A stretch of DNA of 64,000 nt from Mycolicibacterium anyangense (GTDB lineage Bacteria; Actinomycetota; Actinomycetes; Mycobacteriales; Mycobacteriaceae), in NCBI RefSeq assembly GCF_010731855.1, contig NZ_AP022620.1, positions 3,782,001 to 3,846,000 of the forward strand. Reading direction: 5' to 3'. Shown piece by piece: positions 49,730 through 57,839 of the stretch. Position numbers and translations under genes: made by a program. Position 1 is the first letter of the stretch, and every line of letters starts with the position of its first letter. The notes beneath the pieces were generated by a model. It ran no database searches, was not told the origin of the DNA, and saw nothing but the letters and a program-made list of their open reading frames with translations.

Positions 49730-50946
49730 GACCCCTCCGTCGCGACCTGACGCACCGGCCGCGCCTCCCGACGGTCTTGACGCGACGACTGGGACGATGC
49801 CCGGGTGGCGACCCCGCAGGCGGGGCAGAACGCCATGTCAGGCACGACGTGCTCGCAGTACACGCACAGCAGCGGTTCGCCTTCCTGGATCGGGTCCTTG
49901 GCCTCACGTAACAGCGCCATCTGCAAGGAGATTCGCAGCAGGATCAGCACGACGATCGTCATCACGATGTGGATGACCAGCATCTGCATCTGGGGCATCC
50001 CGACGATGTCGGTGATGGCCACACCGGTGTGGATCAGGACCACCAGGATCGCCAACAACCACAACGCCGCTCGGGTACGCGCGGGGTGCTCATGGGGATT
50101 CTCGGTCTGGCCGCGGAACCACAGCGCGATACCCACCATCCCGCCGCCGACCGCGGCCGTCAACGGGATGGTGACCCCACTGATGCCCGCCTCGACCAGC
50201 AGGCTCTTGATCGGCCGGGCATGGGCCAGCAGACCGGTGGCGAACTGCGGTGCCAGCCGGGTCAGGGTGGCGGCGGCGGTGAACATCAGGGCGGCCAGCG
50301 TACCGATCACGAAGCCGTCCAACGATTCTCGCGACTTTCCGGCGAACAGCCGTACCACCAGGGTCGGGACGAGCATGAGGATCATGCCGCCGGCCGGAAT
50401 CAGCACACCTTCACGCACCAGGTGGTGAATGGCCAGGCCGGCCGCCATCGGCACGCCGTAGGCGCGGGCCACCATCTCACCGGTCAACAGCACCCAGCCG
50501 ACACCCAAGCCGGCCCCGAGCAGAGCTGCAATCGCGAGCGAGACCGTCGACAGTTCCCGGTACACCTGCGACTCACTGATGTAGAGCACGAACAGCAGCG
50601 GAAGACCAAGGGCCGCAACGGTGATCAGGGCAGCAGGCAGTTTGACGATGGAGAACCCCACCAGCCCGACCAGCACGAGGATCAAGCCGACCCGGAACGG
50701 GATCCGGGACCGATTGGGCAGATGTGGAAACAACGAACTGGTGATCGAGGGCCGCAGCACGCTCTCGTTGGGTGCCGCGCCGAAGGTGTCCTGCCGCAAC
50801 CACTTCGGGCCGCGGCGAGGCTTGTCCTCGAGGTGCCCACCGCAATAACCACAAAAAGCCCCGGCCGGAACGTCGATCTCACACACCGAGCACTCGATCC
50901 GGGGTACCTCGTCCGGGCCGGTGTCGGTGTCGGTGTCGCCACTCAT
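49726..50946 (-). CDS. Polytopic membrane protein with two zinc ribbons
   Basis: The 406-residue protein has paired CxxC motifs at both ends: CSVCEIDVPAGAFCGYCG near residue 20-40 and CVYCEHVVPDMAFCPACG near 365-385. Between them lie about ten membrane helices. The two ribbons are similar to each other, suggesting a duplicated cytoplasmic zinc module that may bind partners or nucleic acid. The layout resembles PrsW-type or zinc-ribbon membrane proteins, but no protease motif is visible. ATG 50946 was preferred to the TTG six bases upstream because a G-rich ribosome site sits just before it. It is co-directional with the S53 peptidase, with 16 bases between. Confidence 0.8.
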   Translation of the reverse strand: MSGDTDTDTGPDEVPRIECSVCEIDVPAGAFCGYCGGHLEDKPRRGPKWLRQDTFGAAPNESVLRPSITSSLFPHLPNRSRIPFRVGLILVLVGLVGFSIVKLPAALITVAALGLPLLFVLYISESQVYRELSTVSLAIAALLGAGLGVGWVLLTGEMVARAYGVPMAAGLAIHHLVREGVLIPAGGMILMLVPTLVVRLFAGKSRESLDGFVIGTLAALMFTAAATLTRLAPQFATGLLAHARPIKSLLVEAGISGVTIPLTAAVGGGMVGIALWFRGQTENPHEHPARTRAALWLLAILVVLIHTGVAITDIVGMPQMQMLVIHIVMTIVVLILLRISLQMALLREAKDPIQEGEPLLCVYCEHVVPDMAFCPACGVATRASSQSSRQDRREARPVRQVATEGS

Positions 50947-50962
50947 GTGCAACCCCCCTTGG

Positions 50963-52570
50963 TCAATCGATCACCTTCTGCGTCACCAGGATGTTCTGCG
51001 CAAGGTTCTCGATATCGGGTGTACCCAGGCCGGTCACCAGGTCATACCCCGGACGGGCGGTCGCCACCGCGTTGCCGCCCAAGGTGATATCGCGGAATGC
51101 GGGCAGGGGTGCGCCTTCGGCAATGTGGTACAGCAGCGGGTTCAGGTCGCCGATGAGGCGGCCGTTGCGGTTGATCAGGAACTGGTTCATCACCGCGGTC
51201 AGCCCGGCCCAGATGGGCGCCGCCAAGGACGTCCCGCCACCGACCACCACCTGCTGGTTGAAGACGATCTTGACGCCGGTGAACGGATCAGCGACGGCGG
51301 CGACATCCGGTGTCAGGCGCCGGCCCTCGCCGGTGCCGATGTCGAGACTCTGTTGCCAGTCGGGTCGCTCAAAGAGTGTCGAGACACCACCACCGGTGCC
51401 TTGCGACAACGGTGCGTCGAACCAAGCCTGCTCGGCCAGCCATTCGCCCTTGGCGTCGGTCGACAAGGTGGTGCCGCCGACGTCGGTCATCTCCGGCATG
51501 GACGCCACCGCATCCAGGCCGACGTCGCTGTCGCTCGGCGGCGACGACCATTCCTGGCCGCCTTTGCATTCCAGTCCGGCCAGATCTCCACTGGCATTGA
51601 ACGACGTGGTTCCGGACTTGTGCGCCTTGGCCAGAGCGGCACGCACCGGGACCAGGTCGGCCGCGGTGATCAGTTTGTCGCAGCCCCAGCCGATCGAGAA
51701 GCTCCACACCGCCCCGGGATACCGGCGCTCGGTGTCCTCCATCATCGTGGCGATCTTCTCGTAGGACCCGTCGCCCTCGACGGTGTTGCGCGCGTTCACC
51801 AGCACCTTCTTGGCGTCCGGGGCGATGGCGTGGATGGTCTCCAGATCCATGGTGGCCTCGCCCCGACGGGCGTCGGGTTGGCCGCCGACCACCTCGGGGG
51901 TGAACTTCGGCAGGTTGAACGTGGTGGCGAACATGTCCAGGTCGGCCTGGTCGAAGCCGTCGAACGCGAACACCACGACCGTCTGGCCCTTGCCGCTGAA
52001 ACCCTTGTCGCGCAACGGTTTTGCATTGTAGGTGCGGAGCAGGTCACTGGGCGTCAAGCCCTGGTCGGGCACCTCGCGCGGCAGCATCGGCGGGACGGAC
52101 TCGTGGTGCGGCGTATACCCGAGGATGCGCCCCAACCCGGTGACCTCCGCCTGCAGCGGATGGGGGACCACCGGCTGCTGTGGGGAGGCGTAGAACACCT
52201 GCCCCCGCTTGCCGCGGTAGTCGTGCACATCGAGATCGAACGCACCGCCGACCGCGGCGGGCGTTCCCTCGATGAAAGCCCAAGTGTCACCGGGGCGCCA
52301 ACGCACCGAAAGGCCCTGCTGCTGCGCCCATCCCATCAGCTGATCGGGTCGGTCGGCAGCACGCAGGGCCGCGGTGAGTTGGACGTGGTCGGTCCGGGCC
52401 GGACCGAGGTCCGTCGAACTGGCCAGAAGATTCGCGTACGGGCCGCTGATCGCGCCCGCCACGACCGGAGTCGCGGGGTGGCGCAGATCAGCGACCAGCG
52501 TCGCGGCAACGGCCAGCACCGTCAGCAGTCCCATCACGGACAGCGCTCGGGGACGGTATCTCCGGTTCAC
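50963..52570 (-). CDS. Sedolisin-family (S53) serine-carboxyl peptidase
   Basis: The 535-residue protein has an N-terminal signal or anchor helix (about 10-28), a pro-kumamolisin-like propeptide (about 50-165) and the mature S53 domain. Catalytic residues are visible: E238 and D242 in GEATMDLETIHA, D329 in NASGDLAGL (oxyanion aspartate) and S448 in GGGTSLAAP. The C-terminal calcium-site region is DITLGGN with PGYDLVTGLGTPD. These peptidases are acid-active endo- or tripeptidyl-peptidases that work outside the cell. The start is GTG 52570. It follows a small lipoprotein gene by 43 bases and precedes the zinc-ribbon membrane gene, an unusual operon. Confidence 0.93.
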   Translation of the reverse strand: MNRRYRPRALSVMGLLTVLAVAATLVADLRHPATPVVAGAISGPYANLLASSTDLGPARTDHVQLTAALRAADRPDQLMGWAQQQGLSVRWRPGDTWAFIEGTPAAVGGAFDLDVHDYRGKRGQVFYASPQQPVVPHPLQAEVTGLGRILGYTPHHESVPPMLPREVPDQGLTPSDLLRTYNAKPLRDKGFSGKGQTVVVFAFDGFDQADLDMFATTFNLPKFTPEVVGGQPDARRGEATMDLETIHAIAPDAKKVLVNARNTVEGDGSYEKIATMMEDTERRYPGAVWSFSIGWGCDKLITAADLVPVRAALAKAHKSGTTSFNASGDLAGLECKGGQEWSSPPSDSDVGLDAVASMPEMTDVGGTTLSTDAKGEWLAEQAWFDAPLSQGTGGGVSTLFERPDWQQSLDIGTGEGRRLTPDVAAVADPFTGVKIVFNQQVVVGGGTSLAAPIWAGLTAVMNQFLINRNGRLIGDLNPLLYHIAEGAPLPAFRDITLGGNAVATARPGYDLVTGLGTPDIENLAQNILVTQKVID

Positions 52571-52613
52571 TGTCGGTCAGTGGAAACTGCGGACGGTCGC
52601 CGGCCGGGGTGGC

Positions 52614-52871
52614 TCAGTTGCCGCCGGTGATGACGTTGCCGGGCAGCGCGGTCGGAGCCGGCGGAGCCTTCACGGTGGGCGTGAAGGAGTTGGCGCCACC
52701 AGGCGAGATGGCCTTTTCGGTGGGCGACGGCGCAGGAGCGGACGTGCTGGTGGGCGACGTGGTCTCCGGAGCCTTTTCCTTCTCCTTGGAGCACGCGGTC
52801 AGCGAGCCCATACCGACGATCGCGAGACCGCCAGCAAAGAGGGCGATCTGACGCGTCAGACGACGTGACAT
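52614..52871 (-). CDS. Small lipoprotein
   Basis: The 85-residue protein (ATG 52871; ATG 52874 also possible) has a basic start, a hydrophobic stretch and a lipobox LTAC, giving a lipidated cysteine. The mature part is about 58 residues, Lys/Glu-rich then Ser/Thr/Pro-rich, without a folded domain that I can recognise. It is probably a surface-exposed, flexible lipoprotein. It heads the set that continues with the S53 peptidase and two membrane proteins, so it may be a substrate or partner of that peptidase (inference). Confidence 0.8.
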   Translation of the reverse strand: MSRRLTRQIALFAGGLAIVGMGSLTACSKEKEKAPETTSPTSTSAPAPSPTEKAISPGGANSFTPTVKAPPAPTALPGNVITGGN

Positions 52872-53084
52872 CATGGTCAGTCCTAACTTTCTAGGCCGGG
52901 TACATAAAGAAAGCTGGCTGGCCCGGCAGTTAACCAGCCCACCCCCGAAGGGCCGAGAGCACTAAAGATAACGCAACCGCTCAGCAATTGCATCCTGCTT
53001 TCGCCCCCGGCGTAACCACACGTGACCGCACCCGCGCGGCAACGACACGGTGTCACACCGGGGTGCTATGAACGAACAGTGGGG

Positions 53085-53276
53085 ATGAACTGCCGAGATT
53101 GCGTTGCCGGACTGGCCCATTGCCACGGGACTCTGATTCGCCATTCACGGCATCGGGCGGAGTGCACCGAGGACGGCTGCGAGAGCCCGGAGCTAATTTT
53201 GCACGGGCTGGTGATCGACTGCGATTCGGTCGGTTGCGATTGCACCCAGCAAATACTGGAGTCGCTCGCCGTCTGA
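53085..53276 (+). CDS. Cysteine-rich small protein (63 residues), conserved in mycobacteria
   Basis: From ATG 53085 (GTG 53079 is an alternative), with GGGG just before, the protein is 63 residues. It has eight cysteines and several histidines arranged in MNCRDCVAGLAHCHGTLI, CTEDGCESPE and DCDSVGCDCTQ. This pattern of CxxC and CxxxxC pairs points to a metal-binding, possibly zinc-binding, micro-domain. I recall closely similar short proteins in other mycobacteria, without a function. Its stop lies a few bases before the convergent phosphoglycerate-mutase-like gene. Longer upstream starts (53022) lack conservation. Confidence 0.72.
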   Translation: MNCRDCVAGLAHCHGTLIRHSRHRAECTEDGCESPELILHGLVIDCDSVGCDCTQQILESLAV

Positions 53277-53281
53277 CCCGC

Positions 53282-53968
53282 TCAGCCCATCGGGTCGGCG
53301 GACTCCAGGGCGTCCTCGACCGGGTGGACGTCGGGCTCGGGGTAGAACGGCGGTTTCTTCGTCCCCCACTGCACGCAGCTCCACCGGCCGTCGGTGATGG
53401 GCGCCAGCACCACCGATTCGGTGTTGGCCAGGTGGTTGTCCAGCACGAAGCTGCCCTCCACACCCGCCAGCGTCGCCGCGGTCAGCCGGATCGCCGCGCC
53501 GTGGCTGACCACCACGATGTCCTCATGCCAGTCGTGATTGTCGAGGTAGCGCGCCCGCAGGTCGGCGATCACCGGCAGGTAGCGGTCGAGCACGTCGCGG
53601 GCGCTCTCGCCGCCCGGCATGGCGACCCCGAGGTCACCCTCGTGCCAACGCTGATAGATCGCGTTGAACTCGGCGATGGCGTCCTCGTCATTACGGTTCT
53701 CCAGGTCGCCCGCCTGGACCTCGTGGATGCCGTCGATCTCCGCCGCGGCGACCCGCCACTCGGATCCGATCTCACCCGCGGTCTGAGCGGCGCGGCGCGC
53801 AATCGAATGGATCAGCAGCCCGGGCGGCGCCTGACGCGCGCGGGCGAACGCGCGCGCCTGTTCACGGCCGAGTTCGGTGAGGTCGGCACCCGGCGGCCGG
53901 GTGTCCAGCCGACGCTCGACGTTGCCGTGGGACTGCCCGTGACGGACCAGGATCAGCCGTCCACTCAT
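53282..53968 (-). CDS. Histidine phosphatase/phosphoglycerate mutase-like protein (Rv3837c-like)
   Basis: The 228-residue protein belongs to the histidine phosphatase superfamily. The catalytic histidine and arginine lie in LVRHGQSHGN; the second histidine is in VVVSHGAAIRL, and a supporting arginine is in SIARRAAQTAG. The acidic residue sits in the HEVQAGDLENR block. It is more likely a phosphatase of small metabolites than glycolytic mutase. ATG 53968 overlaps the pheA stop by 4 bases, so the two are coupled. Position matches Rv3837c. The frame continuing upstream to 54892 is the antisense phase of pheA and was discarded. Confidence 0.93.
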   Translation of the reverse strand: MSGRLILVRHGQSHGNVERRLDTRPPGADLTELGREQARAFARARQAPPGLLIHSIARRAAQTAGEIGSEWRVAAAEIDGIHEVQAGDLENRNDEDAIAEFNAIYQRWHEGDLGVAMPGGESARDVLDRYLPVIADLRARYLDNHDWHEDIVVVSHGAAIRLTAATLAGVEGSFVLDNHLANTESVVLAPITDGRWSCVQWGTKKPPFYPEPDVHPVEDALESADPMG

Positions 53969-54885
53969 GCCGGATCGCCTTCCCGAAGCCTGGCCAACCA
54001 GCGGTCGGCCTCGTCGAGTTGTGGTGGCACCGCACCGGCCGCGGACTCCGTCGGCCACGAGCCGAGGAACCGGACGTCGGCGCACCGGCGGTGCAGCGCC
54101 TTGAGCGCCTCGGCCACCGCGTTGTCGTCGATGTGCCCGACGCAGTCCAGGAAGAAGATGTAGGTGCCCAGTTCGGTCCGGGTGGGACGGGACTCGATGC
54201 GGGTCAGGTCGATGTCGCGGATGCCGAACTCGGTCATCGCTGCGACCAGGGCGCCGGGGGCGTTGTCGATTCGCAACACCACCGAGGTGCGATCGGCACC
54301 GGTCCGCGCCGGCGGCACCCCTGGCGGCCCCACCAGGACGAAGCGCGTCCGGGCGTTGGGTTCGTCGACGACACCATCGGCCAGGGTGGACAACCCGTAT
54401 CGGGCGGCTGCCAGCGCGGTACTGACCCCGGCGTCGGCGCGTCCGGCGGCCACATCCTGCGCAGCGGCCGCGTTGGAGTTGGCCGGCACCACCTCGGCGT
54501 CGGGCAGGTGATCGGCTAGCCACCGCCGTACCTGGGCGGCAGCCACCGGGAACGCGGCGACGGTCGTCACATCGTCGGCGGCCACCCCGTCGCGGGCGAC
54601 GATGCTGAACGCGACGTCGAGGGTGAGTTCGGCGTAGATCTGCAGCGGTGTCCCGGTGGCCAGGCTGTCGAGGGTGGGCAACACGGTGCCCTCGATGGAG
54701 TTCTCGATCGGCACGCAGGCGAACTCGGCGGCGCCGGAGCGGATCGCCGCCAGGGCTGCCGGTGTGCTGTCCAGGGGCAGCGGCTGCAGGTCGCCCCCGG
54801 CGGGAACCACGCCCGCGGCGATCATCTTCAGCAGCGCCGCTTCGGTGAACGTGCCCTCGGGTCCGAGGTAGGCGATGCGGGCCAC
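53965..54885 (-). CDS. pheA: Prephenate dehydratase
   Basis: The 306-residue enzyme converts prephenate to phenylpyruvate in phenylalanine synthesis. The catalytic domain begins ARIAYLGPEGTFTEAAL, has FACVPIENSIEGTV, and includes the threonine-arginine-phenylalanine motif in ARTRFVLVG. The C-terminal ACT domain (about 195-275) has the phenylalanine-binding ESRP motif in TRIESRPTRTELG with the GALxxAM-type block. This is a stand-alone, feedback-inhibited dehydratase without a chorismate mutase. The start is GTG 54885. It matches Rv3838c. The divergent gene begins 94 bases away and carries an iron box. Confidence 0.96.
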   Translation of the reverse strand: MARIAYLGPEGTFTEAALLKMIAAGVVPAGGDLQPLPLDSTPAALAAIRSGAAEFACVPIENSIEGTVLPTLDSLATGTPLQIYAELTLDVAFSIVARDGVAADDVTTVAAFPVAAAQVRRWLADHLPDAEVVPANSNAAAAQDVAAGRADAGVSTALAAARYGLSTLADGVVDEPNARTRFVLVGPPGVPPARTGADRTSVVLRIDNAPGALVAAMTEFGIRDIDLTRIESRPTRTELGTYIFFLDCVGHIDDNAVAEALKALHRRCADVRFLGSWPTESAAGAVPPQLDEADRWLARLREGDPA

Positions 54886-54942
54886 GTCCCAACCCTATCC
54901 GGTAGGACGCCGGGAAAGCCTTGCGTCACCCAAGGCCGAAAG

Positions 54943-54961
54943 TTAACTTAGGCTTACCTCA
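54943..54961 (+). promoter_or_regulatory. IdeR-type iron box upstream of the DUF2470 gene
   Basis: The 19-base sequence TTAACTTAGGCTTACCTCA agrees with the DtxR/IdeR consensus TTAGGTTAGGCTAACCTAA at 15 of 19 positions by my count. It ends 17 bases before the ATG of the following gene, where binding would block transcription initiation or the start. The homologous M. tuberculosis gene Rv3839 is among genes reported to be IdeR-repressed. So the gene should be derepressed when iron is low. Confidence 0.75.
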
Positions 54962-54978
54962 CTAACGGAAGGTGCGTG

Positions 54979-55749
54979 ATGACCTCAGCGACGCTCTCGA
55001 CGCCGACCACCGCCGAACGCGTGCGCAGCGCATGCGTGCACGCTGCCGGGGCGATCCTGGCCGCCGACTCGGTGCCACCGGCCCCGGCACCGATCCACCA
55101 CCTCATGCCCGACGGCTCATTCGCCCTCACGGTCCCCAGCGACTCGGCGATGGCGCGCGCCGCGACGGAGGCGGGAGCCGACGGCGTGGCCGCCGTCCTG
55201 GAACTCACCGACTACGCACCGCTGCCGCTGCGGGAACCGGTCCGATCCCTGGTGTGGGTGCGGGGCCAGGTACACCCGGTGCCGTCGCACACCGTGCGCG
55301 AGATGGTCGACATGATCGCCACCGACAACCCCGACCCAGCACTGCTGGACATCGGGGCCGGGCAGAGTCTGCTGCTGCTGGGAGCCGACTCCGTCGTCGT
55401 CGCCGACGCCACCGGTGCCGAACCGGTCGCCGTCGCCGATCTGCTGGCCGCCCAACCCGACCCGTTCTGCGAATTCGAGGCGGCCTGGTTGCAGCACCTC
55501 GACAAGGACCACCCCGAGGTGCTGAACCGGCTGGCCGGCAAGCTGCCCGCAGCACTGCGTCGCGGCCAGGTGCGCCCACTCGGGCTGGACCGCTACGGGG
55601 TTCGGCTACGCGTGGAAAGCCCGGATGGGGACCACGACGTCCGGCTGCCCTTCCCCAACCCGGTGGCCGACGTCGGTGATCTGGGTCGGGCGATCCGGAT
55701 GCTGATGGGCTGTCCCTTCGTCAACGGGCTCAGGGCGCGCCGTCTCTGA
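54979..55749 (+). CDS. DUF2470 protein, probably iron-regulated (Rv3839-like)
   Basis: The 256-residue protein is cytoplasmic and matches Rv3839. The C-terminal third has the DUF2470 pattern: VADLLAAQPDPFCEFEAAWL, a histidine-containing HLDKDHPEVLNRLA, then YGVRLRVESPDG and VRLPFPNPVADV. DUF2470 is often attached to heme-binding FMN-reductase-like proteins. The ATG at 54979 follows GGAAGG by six bases; GTG 54976 is an alternative. The IdeR box just upstream suggests expression under low iron. Downstream, M. tuberculosis has Rv3840 and bfrB; here a CPBP protease follows instead. Confidence 0.85.
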   Translation: MTSATLSTPTTAERVRSACVHAAGAILAADSVPPAPAPIHHLMPDGSFALTVPSDSAMARAATEAGADGVAAVLELTDYAPLPLREPVRSLVWVRGQVHPVPSHTVREMVDMIATDNPDPALLDIGAGQSLLLLGADSVVVADATGAEPVAVADLLAAQPDPFCEFEAAWLQHLDKDHPEVLNRLAGKLPAALRRGQVRPLGLDRYGVRLRVESPDGDHDVRLPFPNPVADVGDLGRAIRMLMGCPFVNGLRARRL

Positions 55750-55768
55750 CGGCCGCTACCGTGACGGG

Positions 55769-56533
55769 GTGAGCGCGCCCCACGACCAATCGGACGAGAC
55801 ACGGCGGGGATGGCGCATCGAGGTCGGCGTCATGCTGGCCGTCAGCTTCGGGGTGAGCGCAGCCACCGCGGTCCTCCAACTCATCGATGCGGTGCTGTCC
55901 GGATTGGCCGGCCGGCGGGTCCGGCTCAACGAGAACCTGTCCCGCTATGACCTGATCAACCTGGGACTCAACCTCGCGACCATCGCCCAACTGGTGGCCT
56001 GGGGCGCACTTGCCCTCTACCTGCTGTGGCGCGGCGGGATCAGCCCGGCCCGACTCGGACTGGGCCGGGTGCGCTGGCGCGCCGACCTCCTGGGCGGACT
56101 GGGGCTGGCGGCCCTCATCGGCATCCCGGGATTGCTCTTCTATCTGGCCGCACGCTGGCTCGGGATGAACGCCGAGGTGGAACCCTCCGCGCTGCACAAC
56201 AGCTGGTGGCGGATCCCGGTGTTGATCCTGGCTGCCTTCGCCAACGGTTTCGCCGAGGAGGTGGTGGTCGTCGGCTATCTGATCACCCGCCTCAAACAGC
56301 TTGGGCTGAGCCAGAACCGGGCCATCGTGGCCTCCAGCGTGCTGCGCGGGACCTACCACCTCTACCAGGGCTTCGGGGCTGGGCTGGGCAACCTGGTGAT
56401 GGGCCTGGTGTTCGGCTACGCCTGGACCCGGACCGGCAGGTTGTGGCCCCTGGTGATCGCACACGGCCTCATCGACACCGTCGCATTTGTCGGATACGCG
56501 CTGTTGGCCGGTCATCTTGGCTGGTTGAAATAG
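55769..56533 (+). CDS. CPBP-family intramembrane metalloprotease (CAAX-like)
   Basis: The 254-residue membrane protein has about seven helices and the Abi/CPBP motifs. The first is EEVVVVGYLITRLKQ (adjacent glutamates with a downstream arginine). The second is RGTYHLYQGFG and the third LVIAHGLIDTV, both histidine-containing, forming the putative active site within the membrane. Bacterial members are implicated in peptide or bacteriocin processing and immunity; others act on prenylated proteins. The GTG at 55769 lies 19 bases after the DUF2470 gene. In M. tuberculosis a different gene sits here. Confidence 0.88.
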   Translation: MSAPHDQSDETRRGWRIEVGVMLAVSFGVSAATAVLQLIDAVLSGLAGRRVRLNENLSRYDLINLGLNLATIAQLVAWGALALYLLWRGGISPARLGLGRVRWRADLLGGLGLAALIGIPGLLFYLAARWLGMNAEVEPSALHNSWWRIPVLILAAFANGFAEEVVVVGYLITRLKQLGLSQNRAIVASSVLRGTYHLYQGFGAGLGNLVMGLVFGYAWTRTGRLWPLVIAHGLIDTVAFVGYALLAGHLGWLK

Positions 56534-56555
56534 GTCTGGCACGTAAATTGAAGCG

Positions 56556-57839
56556 GTGAGCGACGATTGGCCGAACCGGAATGTGCCGGATCAGCCCACC
56601 ACGCCGATCGCCCGGCCGGCACCCCCGCCGCCGCCGTCGCTCCCGCCGCGCCGCGAGCCGCCCCAGGTGATCCGCCGCGCCCCCGGCTACCGGGCACCGA
56701 TGCCCGCGCCGAGACCGGCTCCACCACCGCCTGTACCTCCCCTACCGCCGCGCCGCACACCGCCACCGGCACCGCCGCCGCGCCCCGCTCCCCCACCCCC
56801 ACCGGTCACCCGCCGTCCTGCGCCGCCGGTGGCACCAGCCGCACCGCCGCCGAGGCCGGCTCGGCCGAAGAAGAAAAAGCACTGGGGACGCCGGATCCTC
56901 GTATCCCTGTTCGTGCTGGTTCTCGTCGCCGTCACCGCGCTGGTGGGTACCGGCGTCTGGATCGACTCGACACTGCGCCGCATTCCCGTCTTCGGCGCGG
57001 CGACCGACCGGCCCGCTCCCGGCGCCGGCACCACCTGGCTGTTGGTCGGCTCGGACAGCCGCTCAGATCTGACCCCCGAACAGCAGGCCGAACTGGCCAC
57101 CGGTGGCGACCTCGGCAATGGCCGCACCGACACGATCCTGGTGGTGCACATCCCCGCGCTGGGCTCGGGCGCACCCACCACGATGGTGTCCATCCCCCGC
57201 GACTCCTATGTGGCGATCCCCGGCTACGGCAAGGACAAGATCAACGCCGCGTTCGCCGAGGGCGGGGCGCCGCTGCTGGCCCAGACGGTCGAACAGGCCA
57301 CCGGACTGCACCTCGATCATTACGCCGAGGTGGGCTTCGGCGGGTTCGCCGGACTGGTCGACGCCCTCGGCGGTGTGCAGGTGTGCCCGGCCGACCCGAT
57401 CAACGATCCGCTGGCGGGCATCGATCTGCCTGCCGGTTGCCAGACCCTGGACGGACGCAATGCGCTGGGTTACGTCCGAAGCCGCGCCACCCCACGAGCC
57501 GACCTGGACCGGATGATCCACCAGCGCGAGTTCATGGCGGCACTGCTGCACCGGGCCAGCAGCCCGGCGGTGTGGCTCAATCCCTGGCGCTGGTATTCGG
57601 TGCCGCACGCCGCAGTGGCCTCACTGACCGTCGACGACGGCGACCACGTCTGGGACCTCGCGAGGCTGGGCTGGGCCCTGCACGGCTCCACCACCGCGCT
57701 GACCGTGCCGATCGGCGAATTCACCGGCAACGAATCCGGTTCAGTGGTGCTGTGGGACTCCGACGCCGCCACGGCGCTGTTCGACGCGCTGCGCACCGAC
57801 GCGCCGATTCCGCAGCAGGTCCTGGAGTCGCAGCCCTAA
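56556..57839 (+). CDS. LytR-CpsA-Psr family cell-wall polymer transferase
   Basis: The 427-residue protein has a strongly proline-rich cytoplasmic N-terminus (about 1-105), a basic patch RPKKKKHWGRR, one membrane helix (about 112-132) and an external LCP domain. LCP motifs are LLVGSDSRSDL, RTDTILVVHI, VSIPRDSYVAI and GYGKDKINAAF. These arginines and aspartates bind the pyrophosphate-lipid substrate. Such enzymes attach polymers such as arabinogalactan to peptidoglycan. There is no LytR_C domain. The start is GTG 56556. The stop overlaps the convergent glpQ1 stop by two bases. It fits the wall-assembly theme, though it is far from the mycolate operon. Confidence 0.9.
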   Translation: MSDDWPNRNVPDQPTTPIARPAPPPPPSLPPRREPPQVIRRAPGYRAPMPAPRPAPPPPVPPLPPRRTPPPAPPPRPAPPPPPVTRRPAPPVAPAAPPPRPARPKKKKHWGRRILVSLFVLVLVAVTALVGTGVWIDSTLRRIPVFGAATDRPAPGAGTTWLLVGSDSRSDLTPEQQAELATGGDLGNGRTDTILVVHIPALGSGAPTTMVSIPRDSYVAIPGYGKDKINAAFAEGGAPLLAQTVEQATGLHLDHYAEVGFGGFAGLVDALGGVQVCPADPINDPLAGIDLPAGCQTLDGRNALGYVRSRATPRADLDRMIHQREFMAALLHRASSPAVWLNPWRWYSVPHAAVASLTVDDGDHVWDLARLGWALHGSTTALTVPIGEFTGNESGSVVLWDSDAATALFDALRTDAPIPQQVLESQP

